Shown in pieces: positions 25,038 to 32,188 of a stretch of 64,000 nt of DNA (positions are counted from its first letter, which is position 1; each line of letters starts with the position of its first letter). The notes beneath the pieces are model-generated. The model was not told the origin of the DNA, did not search any database, and saw nothing but the letters and a program-made list of their open reading frames with translations. The DNA is from an uncultured Pseudoflavonifractor sp. (GTDB lineage Bacteria > Bacillota > Clostridia > Oscillospirales > Oscillospiraceae). Position numbers and translations under genes: made by a program. The DNA lies in the NCBI GenBank assembly GCA_947651395.1, contig CANSYW010000003.1, positions 1-64,000 of the forward strand, given 5' to 3'.

Positions 25038-25072
25038 AAAAAAGAGGCGGAGGCCTATGCCTCGCCCCTCTT
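25038..25072 (-). promoter_or_regulatory. Leader terminator (attenuator) ahead of pyrC
   Basis: Between the pyrC promoter and start lies a hairpin on the minus strand: arms 25067-25072 and 25042-25047 plus an inner 5-bp GAGGC/GCCTC stem with an ATAG loop. Six Ts (25038-25043) follow it. Its position in the leader suggests attenuation of pyr transcription. No clear PyrR box was recognised. Confidence 0.5.
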
Positions 25073-25088
25073 GCGTTCACACAAATTT

Positions 25089-25117
25089 ATTATAAAGGAG
25101 ATTGGAAGTTTTCGCAA
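25089..25117 (-). promoter_or_regulatory. Promoter of the pyr operon
   Basis: Minus strand TTGCGA (25112-25117), 17 bp, TATAAT (25089-25094). Confidence 0.7.
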
Positions 25118-25196
25118 CGTTTTTTTCCCTGTTTGGGGTAATAATAATGACGGGAGTGAACGGACTTCCGAAAAAAGATGGAAGGGGTGGAAGAAT

Positions 25197-25367
25197 ATGA
25201 AAGAGCATAACTTTGTCAAGGGTATGGGACTGGGGATGATCGCCGGTACCGCGCTGGGGGCGGCCATGGCCCCCAAGAAGAAGACCAGCATGAAAAAAGC
25301 CGCCGGCAAGGCCATGAAAACAGTGGGTCAGGTTATGGAGAACATCAGCGACGAAATGGGATTCTGA
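25197..25367 (+). CDS. Small basic YtxH-like protein
   Basis: A 56-residue protein: a short hydrophobic, Gly/Ala-rich segment (residues 7-24, 'VKGMGLGMIAGTALGAAM') followed by a Lys-rich helix and an acidic end. It resembles the small YtxH-type or 'hypothetical membrane' proteins of clostridia. Function unknown. AAGGGGTGG precedes the ATG, which is divergent from pyrC. Confidence 0.6.
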   Translation: MKEHNFVKGMGLGMIAGTALGAAMAPKKKTSMKKAAGKAMKTVGQVMENISDEMGF

Positions 25368-25405
25368 GAAAAGGGGGAGCGGCCCGGTGACCGCTCCCCC
25401 TTCTC
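25366..25405. terminator. Bidirectional terminator
   Basis: A strong GC stem (25370-25382 / 25391-25402) flanked by A/T-rich ends, between two converging genes. Confidence 0.75.
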
Positions 25406-25407
25406 AT

Positions 25408-25884
25408 TCAGTTTTCTTTCAGAAGCTCCAGGCTGATCTTGATGACGCATTTGCGGCTGGTGGCGGGTACGTCTCCCAGCATCAGTCCGGGCCGATGGGC
25501 GTCCCAGGGGAAAAAGAGGCCGAAGCAGCCGGCGGTGGCGGTGAGGAAGCTCTCATTTTCCACCGCCTCCAAAAAGTCGATATCTCCCTCAGGACGGGGC
25601 TCCATCAGCTGTTCGGAGCCCAGCCGGTGGGCCACCCCGATGCGCTCGCCTCCCTCGGGCCAGTACATCAGGTCAATATATTTGTCGTGGACCTCCGGGT
25701 GGGAGCCCTCAAAGGGGCGGGTGGTCATGTCCATGAGGTTGGCAAACATTTTCTCCCCGTCTATGGGGTGAAGGCCCAAAGGAAGGGCCATCAGATCGGT
25801 GGAGCGCAGAAATTCCAGCGCCTTGCGAATGGCCTTCGGATAGGCTTCAAAGGTGTCGGAGCCGTTTAGTCTGGAGAAGATCAT
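25408..25884 (-). CDS. YhcH/YjgK/YiaL-family cupin protein
   Basis: A 158-residue DUF386 protein with the family motif 'FEGSHPEVHDKYIDLMYW' and the C-terminal 'GCFGLFFPWDAHRPGLM', a cupin-like fold with His/Glu metal ligands. Members sit near sialic acid or beta-galactoside genes and probably handle sugar anomers or acids, but the reaction is not fixed. No sugar genes adjoin it here. Confidence 0.82.
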   Translation of the reverse strand: MIFSRLNGSDTFEAYPKAIRKALEFLRSTDLMALPLGLHPIDGEKMFANLMDMTTRPFEGSHPEVHDKYIDLMYWPEGGERIGVAHRLGSEQLMEPRPEGDIDFLEAVENESFLTATAGCFGLFFPWDAHRPGLMLGDVPATSRKCVIKISLELLKEN

Positions 25885-25956
25885 ATGTACTGCCTCCCGT
25901 CATTTGTCTTTACCGCTATGATAAAGAGAGGGGGAGGGTTTGTCAAGGGAGAAAAT

Positions 25957-26652
25957 CTATTCCAGCTCGCTCTCCAGAGCGGCCTTCAGCTTTTCCAGGG
26001 CCTTTTTTTCAATGCGGGAGACATAGCTGCGGCTGATGCCGCACTGCTGGGCGATCTCCCGCTGGGTGAGGGGATGGACGGCGCCCAGGCCGTAGCGCAG
26101 GCAGACCACCCGCTTTTCCCGTTCATCCAGGCACTGATCCACGCATTTGCGCACGGCCACGCCGGCGTCCCGGGCGGACAGATCCTCCAGCATATTGTCG
26201 TCCACCCGGAGCACATCCATCAGGGACAGGGAATTGCCCTCCCCCTCAGCATCCAGGGTGTCGGACAGGGAGACCTCCCCCTGGAGCTTTTTTTGGGAGC
26301 GAAAGTACATCAGGATCTCGTTTTCGATACACCGGGAGGCGTAGGTGGCCAGGCGGACGTTTCGGTCGGGCTTGAAGGTGGAGATGCCCTTGATGAGGCC
26401 GATGGTACCGATGGAGATGAGATCGTCCTGTTCACAGGATTGGGTGTAGTATTTTTTGACGATATGGGCCACCAGGCGCAGGTTATGTACGATCAGTTCG
26501 TCCCTGGCCTTTGGATCGCCCGCTGCCGCCCGTTCCAGGCAGTCCCGTTCCTCCTCCGGCTTCAGGGCCCGGGGAAAGGAACCGTTGGAGGCGGACAGGC
26601 GCAGAGGGAAGAAAAAGGTGTGGAGCATCAGCACGAGCCAGGCGGAGAGCAT
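25957..26652 (-). CDS. sigK: Sporulation sigma factor K, intact
   Basis: A 231-residue late mother-cell sigma factor. Region 2 reads 'LIVHNLRLVAHIVKKYYTQSCEQDDLISIGTIGLIKGISTF' in part, with 'RLATYASRCIENEIL', and region 4 ends 'LTQREIAQQCGISRSYVSRIEKKAL'. The hydrophobic N-terminus (residues 1-~25, 'LSAWLVLMLHTFFFPLRL') is a typical pro-sequence removed by SpoIVFB, so the factor is made inactive. The ATG at 26652 has GGGAGGT 8 nt upstream; the open frame upstream is not coding. No skin-type element splits the gene. Confidence 0.9.
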   Translation of the reverse strand: MLSAWLVLMLHTFFFPLRLSASNGSFPRALKPEEERDCLERAAAGDPKARDELIVHNLRLVAHIVKKYYTQSCEQDDLISIGTIGLIKGISTFKPDRNVRLATYASRCIENEILMYFRSQKKLQGEVSLSDTLDAEGEGNSLSLMDVLRVDDNMLEDLSARDAGVAVRKCVDQCLDEREKRVVCLRYGLGAVHPLTQREIAQQCGISRSYVSRIEKKALEKLKAALESELE

Positions 26653-26739
26653 GGGCGTAGACCTCCCTTTTTGAAGCGGTTTTTCCCATCCTATTCCGGG
26701 GGGCGTTGTCCTGATACGGTGTAGGACGCTCAAAAAAGA

Positions 26740-26775
26740 AAAAAGCGCGGCTTTCCCCAGGAAAGCCGCGCTTTT
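26740..26775 (-). terminator. Terminator between the lipoprotein gene and sigK
   Basis: A 15-bp stem (26741-26755 / 26761-26775) with a CAG-type loop. On the minus strand it is followed by TTTTTTCTTTTTT. It ends the small lipoprotein transcript before sigK. Confidence 0.8.
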
Positions 26776-26788
26776 TACCCTTGCCGTT

Positions 26789-27082
26789 TTACCGGACCGC
26801 GTTCTGGATGCCGTTGCCCACATCCCGGGCGGCATTGCCGATGCCGTTTACCACATCACCCACGCCGTCCACAGCGCCCCGGGCCACATCGCCGATGGCG
26901 TCGCCGGCACGGGAAGCGCCCCGGGCCACGCTGCCGTCAGGCTGGGGCGAAGTGGCCGAGGGAGCGGTGGGGTTGGTGGCGTCCGGGGTGGAAGTCACCG
27001 CCGGAGCGTCCGCGCTGGAACAGGCGGCCAGGGCCGCAGTCAGCGACAGGGCAAGGGCTATCAGGCTGATTTTCCCTTTCAT
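26789..27082 (-). CDS. Small repetitive lipoprotein
   Basis: A 97-residue exported lipoprotein: signal 'LSLTAALAAC', then a Thr/Pro/Ser linker, then residues ~58-97 made of near-repeats with Gly-Asp/Asn and Val/Ile-Gly at regular spacing ('IGDVARGAVDGVGDVV', 'NGIGNAARDVGNGI'). This would give an amphipathic helix. Similar small lipoproteins are common in this group, with no known role. GGAGGAGAAGGG precedes the ATG. Confidence 0.65.
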   Translation of the reverse strand: MKGKISLIALALSLTAALAACSSADAPAVTSTPDATNPTAPSATSPQPDGSVARGASRAGDAIGDVARGAVDGVGDVVNGIGNAARDVGNGIQNAVR

Positions 27083-27195
27083 TCCCTTCTCCTCCTAAAA
27101 GAACATGATCTGTGGAATCTCCATCCGAGAAGTAGTATGCGCAGAGATCCGGCTTTCACTCCAACCAGAAAAAAGGAAAAAGAAAAGAAAAAAGC

Positions 27196-27246
27196 TTGCA
27201 TTTGAAAAGAGGATCTTATATAATAAAGATAATCATTCTCAATAAT
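27196..27246 (+). promoter_or_regulatory. perR promoter with Fur/PerR-type box
   Basis: TTGCAT (27196-27201), 17 bp, TATAAT (27219-27224). Overlapping the start point is GATAATCATTCTCAATAAT (27228-27246), close to a Fur/PerR box, which suggests autoregulation. Confidence 0.6.
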
Positions 27247-27261
27247 GGAAAGGGAAGAGCT

Positions 27262-27654
27262 ATGGCCGGAAAACGATATTCCAGACAGCGGGAATTGATA
27301 TATGAAGCGGTACTGGGGAGCAAGGAGCACCCAACGGCGGAGATGGTCTACCAGTGGCTCAAGCCTGCCAATCCCAATCTGAGCTTGGGAACGGTGTACC
27401 GCAACCTGAACCTTTTGGCCCAGGAGGGCGTTCTGATCCGGATGCCTTTTCCGGTGGAGCGCTATGACGCCGATATACAGCCACACTCTCATTTTCGCTG
27501 CAAGGGCTGTGGGAAGGTGTTCGACCTGACGGTGCGCTATGATCCGGGGATCGACGATCAGGCTGCCCAAGAGGCGGGGGGGTTCCAAATCGACAGTCAC
27601 GATCTGATATTTACTGGGCTGTGCCCGGAGTGTCAGAATGGAACTGATATCTGA
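27262..27654 (+). CDS. PerR-like peroxide regulator (Fur family)
   Basis: A 130-residue Fur-family repressor: winged helix '[26 protein letters not shown]', recognition helix '[16 protein letters not shown]', regulatory metal site '[13 protein letters not shown]' (Asp, His-x-His) and the structural zinc pair CKGC / CPEC. The Asp at the PerR discriminating position and the rubrerythrin gene 25 bp downstream favour PerR over Fur. Start at 27262 has AGGGAAGAG upstream. Confidence 0.85.
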   Translation: MAGKRYSRQRELIYEAVLGSKEHPTAEMVYQWLKPANPNLSLGTVYRNLNLLAQEGVLIRMPFPVERYDADIQPHSHFRCKGCGKVFDLTVRYDPGIDDQAAQEAGGFQIDSHDLIFTGLCPECQNGTDI

Positions 27655-27679
27655 GACAAATGGAAAGGAAATTAAAAAA

Positions 27680-28213
27680 ATGGAACTGAAGGGAAGCAAG
27701 ACTGAGGCGAATCTGTGGAAGGCCTTTGCGGGAGAGAGTATGGCCCGCAACAAGTATACCTATTTTGCCAGCAAGGCCCGGAAAGAGGGCTATGAGCAGA
27801 TCGCGGCGATCTTTGAGGAGACTGCCGCAAATGAGAAGGAGCACGCCAAGCTCTGGTTCAAGGCACTCTCCGGCATTGGGGACACCGCCGCCAACCTTCT
27901 GGCCGCCGCCGAGGGTGAGCACGAGGAGTGGACCGATATGTACAAGGAGATGGCCATCACCGCCCGGGAGGAGGGCTTTATCGCCCTGGCTGACGCCTTT
28001 GAGGCCGTGGCCAAGATCGAGAAGAGCCACGAGGAGCGTTACGTACAGCTGGCCGAGAACCTGACCAAGAGCGAGGTGTTCAGGCGCGCCGAAGTAAAGG
28101 TGTGGTACTGCCGCAACTGCGGACATCTGGAGTATGGTCTGGAGGCCCCTGAGGTCTGTCCCGTGTGCAGCCATCCCAGAGCCTATTTTGAGATCAAGGC
28201 CGACAATTATTGA
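27680..28213 (+). CDS. Rubrerythrin
   Basis: A 177-residue non-haem di-iron peroxidase. It has a four-helix ferritin-like domain with Glu ligands ('[12 protein letters not shown]', '[15 protein letters not shown]', '[25 protein letters not shown]') and a C-terminal rubredoxin domain (CRNC ... CPVC). It reduces hydrogen peroxide in anaerobes. Forms a peroxide-response pair with the PerR-like gene upstream. The ATG at 27680 has AAAGGAA upstream. Confidence 0.93.
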   Translation: MELKGSKTEANLWKAFAGESMARNKYTYFASKARKEGYEQIAAIFEETAANEKEHAKLWFKALSGIGDTAANLLAAAEGEHEEWTDMYKEMAITAREEGFIALADAFEAVAKIEKSHEERYVQLAENLTKSEVFRRAEVKVWYCRNCGHLEYGLEAPEVCPVCSHPRAYFEIKADNY

Positions 28214-28223
28214 GACAGGTGCA

Positions 28224-28264
28224 AACAGCCCGGAGCCGTCAGACGGCTCCGGGCTGTTCTTTTT
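28224..28264 (+). terminator. Terminator of perR-rubrerythrin
   Basis: A 16-bp GC-rich stem (28224-28239 / 28243-28258) followed by TTCTTTTT. Confidence 0.85.
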
Positions 28265-28269
28265 GTGTT

Positions 28270-29388
28270 TCAGACCCCAGGCGGCAGCAGCGGTTCTTCG
28301 GGGATGGGGGTAGAAGCCAGCGGTGGGGTGGGCTCCGGAGCCGATGGGGCGGGAGGCGTGGTATCCTCGGGAACAGCCGGAGCGGAGGAGACGGGGGACT
28401 GGCTGGCCGGAGGAGGCTTCTGTGTGGTGAGGGGAGCGCTGGGTGAGACGTCGGCCGGAGGAGGGCTCTCCCGACCCTCTGACGGGGTGGGCTCAGAAGA
28501 GGCGTCCGGGTCAGCGGGCGGTTGAGAACCGACGGGGGGAGGCGTGGGGGTGGAGCCGGAGGCCTCCGGGGTCTGTCTGGGTATGGGGACGGTATTGGCG
28601 GGGTCGGCCCGGCCGCCGACCCGTTCAGGGTATGCGTCAGGATCAAAGGCGTAGTAGTCCCGCTGGGCGCCGGCGTCAAAATCCATCAGCTGCTGATCGG
28701 AGGAGAGACAGCAGACAAAGAGGGGGTCGGACTTGAGGTGGGGGCAGGGATCAAAGTGGTACCAGCCCTCGCCGTAATTGACCAGGCACCAGGAGTGAGG
28801 CTCTTCCATATCTCCGCCCTGACGCTGGACCTGCCGGACCTGATAGCCCAGAGCGGTGAGGAGCGCCCGGGAACAGGCGTAGAAGGTATATTCATCCCCG
28901 CGGCCGGTGGTAAAGCCCCAATAGGCGGCCTCTGACCAGCTGGATCTCACGGAGGAGCCTTTGTAGGAGATGCAGCCCTTTACGTAATAATAGACCTCGT
29001 TGCATTTTTGGGCGGCACTCATTTCCGGAGTGATGATGGAGCTCAGAATGGTCTCCACCACCTCGTCGGCGGCCTGGCGGGAATACTGCCGCTCATCCGT
29101 TTCCCTGGTGTCCTTAGTGCCGGAATAGGAACGGCGGGGCACCTGTCGGTTGGGCAGGGGGCCCTGGTTGACCAGCGGATCCTGATAATAGCCGTGTTCC
29201 TCCAGCTCTTCCGCCGGATCCGGCGTGGAGGGGGCGTGGGCAGGCAGATGGACATCGGCCGAAGAGACGGGCGGCTTGGGGATCGCCTCGGCGGAAGGTT
29301 CTCGCAGACAGTAGGCGGCGCTCAGTCCGGTGAGGAGCAGGACCGCGGCGGCAATGGCCTTCTGTCCGGCGGGGGTCTGTCGTTTCAT
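28270..29388 (-). CDS. Exported transglutaminase-like protein with Pro-rich tail
   Basis: A 372-residue protein with an N-terminal membrane segment (residues ~10-27), then a transglutaminase-core domain: Cys in 'DEYTFYACSRALLTALGY', His in 'EEPHSWCLVNYGEGWYHFDPC' (Cys-His-Asp triad). From ~residue 265 to the end it is a low-complexity Pro/Ser/Thr tail, likely disordered or wall-spanning. Probably an outside peptidase or wall-linked enzyme. It follows the NlpC/P60 gene with an 18-bp gap, so the two form a cell-surface operon. Confidence 0.8.
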   Translation of the reverse strand: MKRQTPAGQKAIAAAVLLLTGLSAAYCLREPSAEAIPKPPVSSADVHLPAHAPSTPDPAEELEEHGYYQDPLVNQGPLPNRQVPRRSYSGTKDTRETDERQYSRQAADEVVETILSSIITPEMSAAQKCNEVYYYVKGCISYKGSSVRSSWSEAAYWGFTTGRGDEYTFYACSRALLTALGYQVRQVQRQGGDMEEPHSWCLVNYGEGWYHFDPCPHLKSDPLFVCCLSSDQQLMDFDAGAQRDYYAFDPDAYPERVGGRADPANTVPIPRQTPEASGSTPTPPPVGSQPPADPDASSEPTPSEGRESPPPADVSPSAPLTTQKPPPASQSPVSSAPAVPEDTTPPAPSAPEPTPPLASTPIPEEPLLPPGV

Positions 29389-29406
29389 AGGGGATGGTAC
29401 CTCCCA

Positions 29407-30372
29407 TCAGAAAATGCGTCGGGCATATACATAGGTGTTGCTGTAATAGTTGGACTCCAGGCTGTCATACTGGACCCGATAGCTGTTGGTAGAGGCGTGG
29501 ATAAAGCGGCCTTCACCCACATAGATCCCCACATGGGATACCGGGGTAGAGACCTGACCGTTGTAGAAAAAGATCAGGTCTCCGGGAAGAAGCTCGCTCC
29601 GGGAGACGGGCACGCCGTTTTCCAGTTGGCTGGAGGCGGTGCGGTTGAGCTCCCGGTCAAAAAGGCCGAAGACATAGTGGGTGAAGCCGGAGCAGTCAAA
29701 GCCATCGGGAGAGCTGCCGCCCCAGACATAGGGGATGCCCAGAAACCATTCGGCCACAATGGGGACCTGCCATCCCAGCGGAGAGACCGGCACGGCGTCG
29801 GGCTGTACGGCGGGGACGACGTCCGGTGGAATGACGTCCGGGGGAAGGAGGGGCTCCGCCTCCTCCCGGGAGCCGGCGCTGTCCTTGCACGGGACAAGGT
29901 AATCGCTGGAGGCGTAGCCGGTGACCCCATCGCTCTCCACTTTGAACCAGCCGGCGTCTATCCCCAGAAGGGTGACCACGGCGCCATCAGGGAGGGAACC
30001 CACCCGACCGTGGCCGGTACCGGGCCCGGAGCGGAGATTGAGTGTTCCGCCCTCCGCCTGAACCAGGCCATAGCCCAGGGAGATATCGGCCTGGGTGGAC
30101 AGGGAGATATATTGGGCGGACATATAGCCTTCCACACAGTGGTAGTCCACCTTATACCATCCGTTGCCCACGTCGGAGAGCACCAGGGCATGGTCGCCGA
30201 CGGCGGCGGTGGCCAGAACAGCGGCGTCGGTGTTGGGCTCGGAGCGCAGCCGCAGCCCGTCACCGGTGACGGTGCCGATGCCCAGATCCAGAGCAGAGGC
30301 CCCGGTGACGGAGAAGAACAGGAGACCCAGACAGACCAGCGCTGTCCGTGGCAGACGGCTCAGACGACCCAT
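29407..30372 (-). CDS. SH3-NlpC/P60 cell wall hydrolase
   Basis: A 321-residue exported endopeptidase. After a signal sequence (residues ~8-28) come two bacterial SH3 domains ('GDGLRLRSEPNTDAAVL...', 'GGTLNLRSGPGTGHGRVG...'), a Pro-rich linker, and the C-terminal NlpC/P60 domain with catalytic Cys in 'PDGFDCSGFTHYVF' and His in 'VSHVGIYVGEGRFIHAS'. It should cut peptide stems in peptidoglycan. The start at 30372 has AAAGGAT upstream. Confidence 0.9.
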   Translation of the reverse strand: MGRLSRLPRTALVCLGLLFFSVTGASALDLGIGTVTGDGLRLRSEPNTDAAVLATAAVGDHALVLSDVGNGWYKVDYHCVEGYMSAQYISLSTQADISLGYGLVQAEGGTLNLRSGPGTGHGRVGSLPDGAVVTLLGIDAGWFKVESDGVTGYASSDYLVPCKDSAGSREEAEPLLPPDVIPPDVVPAVQPDAVPVSPLGWQVPIVAEWFLGIPYVWGGSSPDGFDCSGFTHYVFGLFDRELNRTASSQLENGVPVSRSELLPGDLIFFYNGQVSTPVSHVGIYVGEGRFIHASTNSYRVQYDSLESNYYSNTYVYARRIF

Positions 30373-30497
30373 AAACGCCACATCCTTTCGGCCCTTCGGG
30401 AAGGACTGACATACTTCAATAAATTTTAACATGATACGACATGGGGGTCAAGAGTTAACTGCCTGACGGGGGAGGGCGGCGGGGAGTGAAGGAATTG

Positions 30498-30526
30498 TTG
30501 ACTTCCTTTTTCCACTGTGCTATAAT
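30498..30526 (+). promoter_or_regulatory. Promoter of scfA
   Basis: TTGACT (30498-30503), 17 bp, TATAAT (30521-30526). The start would be about 28 bp before scfA. Confidence 0.8.
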
Positions 30527-30560
30527 CAACCCAACATACATATAAGGAGGGGGAACCCTT

Positions 30561-30707
30561 ATGAAGCACATTCAGACTCTGGAGACCCGGAACCTCTGCG
30601 ACAGCGCCAAGACCGGCGGCTGCGGCGAGTGCCAGACCTCTTGCCAGTCCGCCTGCAAGACCAGCTGCGGCATCGCCAATCAGCAGTGCGAGAGCGTGCG
30701 CAAGTAA
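30561..30707 (+). CDS. scfA: SCIFF ranthipeptide precursor (seven cysteines)
   Basis: A 48-residue peptide of the 'six cysteines in forty-five residues' family, the precursor of a radical-SAM-made thioether peptide. It begins 'MKHIQTLETRNL' and has the core 'CGECQTSCQSACKTSC' with the sixth family Cys in 'NQQCES'. An extra cysteine at residue 13 is outside the usual six. A strong AAGGAGG site at 30544-30550 precedes the ATG. A terminator lies between it and its maturase. Role unknown; family members are near-universal in Clostridia. Confidence 0.95.
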   Translation: MKHIQTLETRNLCDSAKTGGCGECQTSCQSACKTSCGIANQQCESVRK

Positions 30708-30721
30708 GTAGTTCGAGCCTG

Positions 30722-30751
30722 AAAATGCCGCCGAATTTCGGCGGCATTTTT
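30722..30751 (+). terminator. Terminator between scfA and scfB
   Basis: A 13-bp stem (30722-30734 / 30738-30750) ending in T5. Probably partial, so the peptide message is made in excess over the maturase. Confidence 0.8.
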
Positions 30752-30803
30752 GTTGCGCGGGTAAGCGGCGCGGCAGAGAGAAATGGAAGGAGAGTTGTAC
30801 GGA

Positions 30804-32186
30804 ATGATACACCGTTATCAATTGAACGGACTGAATATCGTGATCGATACCCATTCCGGTTCGGTCCATGTGGTGGATCCGGCGGCCTACGACGTCATCG
30901 GGCTGTATGATGAGGGGAAGACGCGGGAAGAGATCGTCCCTGCTATGCTGGAGAAGTATGCCGGGGACCCTGAGGTCACCCGGGAGGAGCTGGAGGAGTG
31001 CTGCGGAGAGATCGAGACCTTGAGGGCACAGGGAAAGCTCTTTGCCGAGGATACCTTCGAGCCGCTGGCGGGGGAGTTGAAGGAGCGTTCCGCGGGGGTG
31101 GTGAAAGCGCTGTGCCTCCATGTGGCTCACACCTGCAACCTGAACTGCTCTTACTGCTTTGCCAGCCAGGGGAAATATCACGGAGACCGGGCAGTCATGT
31201 CCTTTGAGGTTGGAAAGCAGGCCCTGGACTTCCTTATGGATCATTCCGGCACCCGGCGGAACCTGGAGGTGGACTTCTTTGGCGGAGAGCCTCTGATGAA
31301 CTGGCAGGTGGTGAAGGACCTGGTTGCCTATGCCCGCTCTGTGGAGAAGGAGAGAGGGAAGAACTTCCGGTTCACCCTCACCACCAACGGGGTCCTGATC
31401 GACGACGAGGTTATTGAGTTTGCCAATCGGGAAATGCACAATGTGGTGCTCTCGCTGGACGGGCGCAAGGAGGTCCACGACAGGTTCCGGGTGGACTACG
31501 CCGGACAGGGGAGCTGGGAGAAGATCGTGCCCAAGTTCCAGAGGTTGGTGGAGGCCCGGGGGGGCAATGGGTACTATATGCGGGGGACCTTTACCCACCA
31601 TAACCCGGATTTTCTGGAGGATATCAGGGCCATGCTGGATCTGGGCTTTACCGAGCTGAGCATGGAGCCGGTGGTTTGTGTCCCCGACGATCCCTCCGCC
31701 CTTACCCGTGGGGATATGGATGTGGTGATGGATCAGTATGAGAAGCTGGCGGAGTTGATGGACCGGCGGAGAAAAGAGGGAAGACCCTTCACCTTCTATC
31801 ATTACATGATCGACCTTACCGGGGGCCCCTGCGTGTATAAGCGCATCTCCGGCTGTGGGTCGGGGACGGAGTATATGGCCGTTACCCCCTGGGGGGATCT
31901 GTATCCCTGCCACCAGTTTGTGGGGGAGGAGAAGTTTAAGCTGGGGGACGTGTGGCACGGGGTCACCGCTCCCGAGATCCAGGGACAGTTTGCCGCCTGT
32001 AACGTATACAGCCGGCCGGAATGCCGGGAATGCTGGGCGCGGCTCTACTGCTCCGGCGGCTGCGCGGCCAACGCCTACCATGCCACCGGCTCGGTGAACG
32101 GAGTCTATGAACAGGGCTGCGAGCTGTTCCGCAAGCGGATGGAGTGCGCCATCGCTCTGGAGGCCGGCCGGGCATTGGGAGAGTGA
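30804..32186 (+). CDS. scfB: SCIFF radical SAM maturase
   Basis: A 460-residue SPASM radical SAM enzyme that installs Cys-to-Thr (or similar) thioether links in ScfA. An N-terminal PqqD-like recognition region (residues 1-~80, 'LNIVIDTHSGSVHVVD') precedes the SAM cluster C111-x3-C115-x2-C118 ('CNLNCSYCF') and 'VDFFGGEPLMNW'. The C-terminal SPASM clusters use CVYKRISGC, CHQ and 'CRECWARLYCSGGC'. Start 30804 has AAGGAG 11 nt upstream and fits the family; an ATG at 30783 lacks a site. The gene is paired with scfA. Confidence 0.94.
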   Translation: MIHRYQLNGLNIVIDTHSGSVHVVDPAAYDVIGLYDEGKTREEIVPAMLEKYAGDPEVTREELEECCGEIETLRAQGKLFAEDTFEPLAGELKERSAGVVKALCLHVAHTCNLNCSYCFASQGKYHGDRAVMSFEVGKQALDFLMDHSGTRRNLEVDFFGGEPLMNWQVVKDLVAYARSVEKERGKNFRFTLTTNGVLIDDEVIEFANREMHNVVLSLDGRKEVHDRFRVDYAGQGSWEKIVPKFQRLVEARGGNGYYMRGTFTHHNPDFLEDIRAMLDLGFTELSMEPVVCVPDDPSALTRGDMDVVMDQYEKLAELMDRRRKEGRPFTFYHYMIDLTGGPCVYKRISGCGSGTEYMAVTPWGDLYPCHQFVGEEKFKLGDVWHGVTAPEIQGQFAACNVYSRPECRECWARLYCSGGCAANAYHATGSVNGVYEQGCELFRKRMECAIALEAGRALGE

Positions 32187-32188
32187 GT

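Noticed and set aside
27079-27753. 224-residue minus-strand frame over perR
   Set aside because: Antisense to PerR; no family resemblance or start signal.
30426-32081. 551-residue minus-strand open frame over scfA/scfB
   Set aside because: Low-complexity Pro/Gly/His composition of a GC-rich shadow; the plus strand has recognised genes.
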